Assembly: GCF_002994745.2 (NCBI RefSeq)
Contig: NC_037089.1
Coordinates: forward strand, 16,076,141 to 16,140,140
Direction of reading: 5' to 3'
Source: Rosa chinensis
Lineage: Eukaryota; Streptophyta; Magnoliopsida; Rosales; Rosaceae
Length of the DNA: 64,000 nucleotides
Below are positions 59,642 to 64,000 of the stretch, piece after piece; the first letter of the stretch is position 1, and each line of letters starts with the position of its first letter. The notes under the pieces are model-generated. The model had not been told where the DNA came from, did not search any database, and saw only the letters and a list, made by a program, of their open reading frames with translations. The position numbers and the translations under genes are program-made.

Positions 59642-60739
59642 ATGTCGAAACTTGACTTTCCTGCACTTACCTCAACTGGCTCGGAATATCATAGTTGGGC
59701 CACGGATGTTGAGCACCATCTCACTTCAAAAGGGATCCTACCCTTAATTCAAGCTCCTAATCCTACTCTCATATTTGAACGTACGGCTACGAATAATGCC
59801 ACCGCCCTCATCTTGATGAGGCGCCACATGGATAAATCACTCCGATTGGAGTACATGGCAATCAAGGATGCTAGAGAATTATGGGTTGCGCTAGAAGAGC
59901 GATTTGGTAATATCAAGGATACCCTCCTCCCTGACTTGAAAGTTCAATGGGGCAATCTACGATTCGCCGACTTCAAGTCTGTAGCTGAATATAATTCAGA
60001 AGTTCTACGCCTCAAAACCATGTTGGGGTTCTGTGGACAACCCGTCACAGAGCAAGAACTAATTGAGAAAACTCTCTCCACCTTCCCCGTCTCAGCAATT
60101 TTGCTCTCAAAGCAATATCGAACGGAATTTGATACTAGACGGATCACGAGATTTCATCAGCTCATTACTGTGATGTCTGTAGCTGAAAAACATGATAATA
60201 TCCTCGTGAGAAATTATAATTCAAGGCCTATCGGAACTAAGAGCGTTCAGGAGGCGAATTATAATCATGCACGCAAAGGAGGGCGTAAGGAGCGGAACCC
60301 TAACAATAAGGGACATAACGGACGTTTTTGTCCATATAACCGCCCTACAAAGGAAGGAAACCGCCATAATGGAGCGGGAACACGTGGCAACAAAAGCCAA
60401 CGTGGGAGAGGGGGACACAAGGCCTCCGGCCATAGGGGTGGCGCCAATGTCCAACACGGACGCCAATCTCGTCCTCATGCACAAGATGCATCTCAATTCA
60501 AGGGAGGAAATCGTAATGATGCATGCCATAGATGTGGATCTATTGAACATTGGTTCAAGCAATGCAATGCAAGCAAACAATTGGCTGCACATTACAAGGC
60601 ATATAGAGAATTTCGAGAACATGAGACCTATCTTGCCGAAGATGTAGAAGAAGAAGGTGATGATGCACACGCCAATCTCACCATAGCGGACTTCAAATCT
60701 GACAAAGAATTGCACAAGGATGCTGCAGATTTTGATTAG
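59642..60739 (+). CDS. Copia gag protein, 365 residues, apparently intact
   Basis: UBN2-type gag: LDFPALTSTGSEYHSWATDV at the start, LRLEYMAIKDARELWVALEE, then IEKTLSTFP. A basic Gly/Arg/Asn-rich stretch (residues 205-290) leads to the zinc knuckle CHRCGSIEHWFKQC. An acidic tail follows and ends with TAG. The ATG lies one base after TTACTTCAG, which looks like a splice acceptor. No stop interrupts gag. Confidence 0.85.
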   Translation: MSKLDFPALTSTGSEYHSWATDVEHHLTSKGILPLIQAPNPTLIFERTATNNATALILMRRHMDKSLRLEYMAIKDARELWVALEERFGNIKDTLLPDLKVQWGNLRFADFKSVAEYNSEVLRLKTMLGFCGQPVTEQELIEKTLSTFPVSAILLSKQYRTEFDTRRITRFHQLITVMSVAEKHDNILVRNYNSRPIGTKSVQEANYNHARKGGRKERNPNNKGHNGRFCPYNRPTKEGNRHNGAGTRGNKSQRGRGGHKASGHRGGANVQHGRQSRPHAQDASQFKGGNRNDACHRCGSIEHWFKQCNASKQLAAHYKAYREFREHETYLAEDVEEEGDDAHANLTIADFKSDKELHKDAADFD

Positions 60740-61118
60740 TATAGTCCTTTACTTTTCCAAGAATCATGTAATGGCAATTATGCCTTAAATCAATAAAATG
60801 ACTTATTGTATTAACTTTTTCCCTCTAGGCGTACTCAAGAGTACTTGTGATGTCTAGGCAAGGTTTGATCTGAGAGAACGGTTTTAAAAGTGAGCAACGC
60901 TCCACCAAAATCTCGCCTTACCTTACCTGGTCACAACCAAATTGAAATTACCGAACGGATTAAGTGACTACGATTTGTCTACTATTTGATTTTATATTGG
61001 ATTAGATTTTAGTCAAGAAACTTTGATGTAATCATTGGCTATCATTAATAAAGTGTCGACTTATTTTATCCAAATGTCTTGGACATAATATTCTAAATTC
61101 GAACTTTATTTTTTCAGT

Positions 61119-64000
61119 ATGTTTCCCGGAGAGCTCGAATGCCTCGTGGACAGTGCCACTACACATACCATCCTTCGAAATAGACAGCTATTCCTATGGA
61201 TGGCGCCTACTCGATCTTCTGTGACTACGATGGCTGGACCATCTCAATTGATTCATGGTCGAGGACCAGCTCAATTTATGTTGCCTAATGGCACTACTTT
61301 GAATGTCACCGAAGCTCTTTATGCTCCTAGGGCAGGAAGAACCCTATTGAGCTTCAAAGATATAAGAGCCAATGGTTTTCATGTGGAAACACATTGTGAG
61401 AATGGACAAGAGTTCCTTTGCATCACCTCTAATGACTACGGACATAAACGAGTATTAGAGAAACTTATGTGTCGCTCTAGTGGGTTGTATGCAACCACTA
61501 TTCGAGTCATTGAATCCAACCATGTCATGAGAGATGATTTATGGGATTTCGACACGTATAGGCTTTGGCACGACCGTTTGGGACACCCAGGTCGTGACAT
61601 GATGATCCGTATATTAAAGACTTCACACGGACATCCCTTTTTCAGAACGAAAGGAAGTAAAACTCGAATTTTGGATCAAGGAGGAGCACCTGCGCCTCAC
61701 GGCGCCTTTCCCCCTCAAGTCCGGCCATCCCCGGTCGGCGCCGCCATCCCCCTGCGGCCCAAGGGTGGCCTTGACGCCACCCCTGCTCCCTTGACTCCAA
61801 TTTTTACTTCTCAGGTCCATTGTGACTTCATGGCTCAACCAAAATCCTCATTGGTTGTTTCCAAAGCCCATCATTCGTTCTGCAAAGCCTGCTCTTTAGC
61901 AAAGTTAGGATCGAGACCATCCTATGCAAAGGACACCAAAGAAAATATACCATTCTTACAAAGAATCCAAGGTGATATTTGTGGACCTATTCAACCACCA
62001 TGCGGACCATTTAGATATTTTATGGTGTTGGTTGATGCATCGACACGCTGGTCACATGTCATGCTATTGTCCACCAGGAACGCTGCATTTGCTAAACTCC
62101 TAGCACAAATAATTAAGTTACGGGCTCACCACCCTGATCATCCCATTAAGTCTATAAGATTAGACAATGCTGGGGAGTTTACATCAAAGACTTTTGATGA
62201 TTATTGCATGTCCATTGGGATTGATGTTGAACATCCTGTTCCTCATGTTCATACCCAAAATGGTCTCGCAGAAGCCACCATTAAATGACTACAAATGGTT
62301 GCTCGAGCATTGGTGATGCGCACCAATCTCCCTATTTCTGCTTGGGGCTATGCAATATTGCATGCAGCTGTGCTTATTCGTCTGAGGCCCACTGCCACTC
62401 AACCCTTCTCTGCGTCCCAGATGGTTACTGGGTATGAGCCTGATGTCTCACACTTACGCATATTTGGGTGTGCAGTCTATGTGCCTATTGCGCCGCCACA
62501 GCGCACCAAAATGGGTCCTCAAAGACGATTAGGCCTTTATGTTGGATATGATTCTCCAACAATTATCCGCTACATAGAACCCTTGACAGGCGATCTCTTT
62601 ACCGTTAGATTTGCGGATTGTCACTTCGATGAGACAGTCTTCCCGTCGTTAGGGGGAGATAGGAACATAAATGTTCAACAGGAACGACAGGAATTGTCGT
62701 GGTCTGTCCCCACTATGTCTCATCTTGATCCCCGAACCGCACAGTCAGAAATTGAAGTGAGGAGAATTATCGATCTTCAGAACGTAGCAGATTCGATGCC
62801 TGATGCGTTTTCTGATATCGCTAAAGTGACAAGATCACACATACCTGCTGCAAACGTGCCTGCAAGGATTGATGTCCCTAAAAGTAGAGGACATGACGCC
62901 AACTCAAGAATGCATGAGCATGGCGCCAACGTCTCACCTCTCAATGATGGTGACGTTATGGCTAGGCCCACGGCTCCCGCAAAGAAACGCGGGAGGCCCA
63001 TAGGTTCGATGGATTCTCGCCCAAGAAAGAAAGCTAGTTCGGCACAAAACAATCCATTAATCATCGATGTAAATAATCCATCTCATGAGAATATTCCGGA
63101 TTATGGTTATGTCCAAGAGACATCATTGGGGGACGCTCCAATGTCAGAACCAACTCCAGAGAATAGAGAGATCTCCATAAATTACACTAGTGTACATGAG
63201 ATGATGGATAGAAATTCTATGGCGATTGATGATGCATTTGCATATCATATTGCAAAAGGAATTATAGAATATGATGATATCGAACCTCGCTCTGTTGAAG
63301 AATGTCAACGAAGAGCGGATTGGCCTAAATGGAAAGATGCGATCCAGGTTGAATTGGATTCACTAACAAAGAGACAGGTATTTGGGCCTGTAACGCAGAC
63401 ACCCCCAAATGTAAAACCTGTTGGCCATAAATGGGTCTTTGTTAGAAAGCGTAATGAGAAAAATGAGGTTGTTAGATACAAAGCCCGCCTTGTGGCGCAA
63501 GGTTTCTCACAACGCCCTGGAATTGACTACGAGGAGACATATTCTCCCGTAATGGACGTTATAACGTTCCGCTACCTTGTCAGTTTGGTAGTTTCCGAAA
63601 AACTTGACATGCAGCTTATGGATGTGGTTACAGCATATCTCTATGGGGATCTAGATTCAGAGATATATATGAAGGTTCCAGATGGACTTCAATTACCCAA
63701 ATCAAGTGGCTTTAAACCACGGAGCGCGTTTTCAATAAGACTAAAACGCTCACTATATGGATAAAAACAATCCGGACGGATGTGGTATAACCGTCTAAGT
63801 GACTACTTGATTGGGAAGGGATATATTAACAATGAAATATGCCCATGCGTGTTCATTAAAAGAACAAGTTCCGGATTTGCAATCGTAGCAGTTTATGTCG
63901 ATGACATGAACCTAATTGGAACTCTAGATGAGTTGAAGGAAACTGCTAAATACTTGAAATCCGAATTTGAGATGAAAGATCTTGGGAAAACACAGTTTTG
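61119..64000 (+). pseudogene. Copia pol, two nonsense mutations, cut by the window edge
   Basis: Protease LVDSATTHTIL (the usual DSG/DSAT form), then GAG-pre-integrase LWHDRLGHPGRDMM. Integrase has HCDFMAQ..., FCKACSLAK, DICGPIQPPCGP, VDASTRW, RLDNAGEFTS and HTQNGLAEATIK, so the catalytic residues are present. A TGA at 62286-62288 follows directly. RT starts after 63295: DWPKWKDAIQVELDSL, YKARLVAQGFSQRPGIDYEET, VVTAYLYGDLDSEIYMKVP. A TAA at 63762-63764 breaks it at LYG; the frame continues with VYVDDMNLIG at 63894-63923. The window ends in the RT palm. Confidence 0.88.

Larger units (their letters stand above)
58705..64000 (+). mobile_element. Ty1/copia element, right part outside the window
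   Basis: Order: 5' LTR, long leader (58912-59641), gag, a gap of 379 bp, then pol to the window edge in RT. Two in-frame stops break pol (62286-62288 and 63762-63764), so this copy is dead. Its pol is closely related to the relic at 17116-20040. Confidence 0.9.

Overview
The window is nuclear DNA of a flowering plant, almost certainly a eudicot. Genes carry GT-AG introns and plant-only families are present (LOB-domain protein, CDPK-related kinase, class III peroxidase, MAPKKK5-type kinase, RPW8 domain). The rest is AT-rich intergenic DNA with many layers of LTR elements, LINEs and TIR elements. A rosid, perhaps Rosaceae, is my impression only; nothing in the sequence proves the species.

Layout. 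1-348: right end of a CACTA-like transposon. About 960-8690: a decayed minus-strand LINE split by a complete Ty1/copia element (2074-7388, TSD TGAAT). 9894-9966: a tRNA-Phe(GAA) gene with a partial 3' duplication. 13699-14649 (minus): an LBD36-like LOB-domain gene. 17116-20040: an internally deleted copia relic in a TA microsatellite. 20134-20382: a Harbinger-type MITE. 24130-25351: a MULE-type TIR element with a second TIR element nested inside. 27813-29078: another TIR element. 29828-31511: a bL25-family ribosomal protein gene with a GC-AG intron. 32954-36416: a MAPKKK5-like gene of 10 coding exons. 37643-41001: a CDPK-related kinase (CRK) gene with one premature TGA. 42668-44994: an intact gene joining an RPW8 domain to a MAPKKK-type kinase domain. 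45780-46890: a LINE fragment. 47611-47877: a two-exon gene for a 47-residue Cys-rich peptide. 49306-50953: a class III peroxidase pseudogene broken by a TRIM element. 50980-53281: a gag-only LTR element (TR-GAG) with intact TSD. 53893-55400: tandem repeats. 57190-58160: a minus-strand LINE fragment. 58705-64000: a copia element running off the right edge.

The most interesting locus is 32.9-45.0 kb, a cluster of kinase genes. The gene at 42668 keeps the exon lengths and phases of the neighbouring MAPKKK5-like gene through the kinase core (63, 164 and 76 nt exons are identical in size). The long N-terminus of MAPKKK5 is replaced, within one uninterrupted exon, by an RPW8 domain, the module otherwise known from RPW8 resistance proteins and from helper NLRs of the ADR1/NRG1 type. 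The HRD catalytic aspartate is Ser, while the ATP-site Lys, DFG and APE are kept, so the product looks like an RPW8-pseudokinase. MAPKKK5 acts in pattern-triggered immunity in Arabidopsis (established knowledge), so an RPW8-linked paralogue next door suggests an immune scaffold, decoy or sensor. That role is inference.

Other genes appear unrelated to each other: LBD36-like (leaf and organ boundary patterning), bL25 (organellar translation) and the peroxidase relic (cell-wall or oxidative chemistry).
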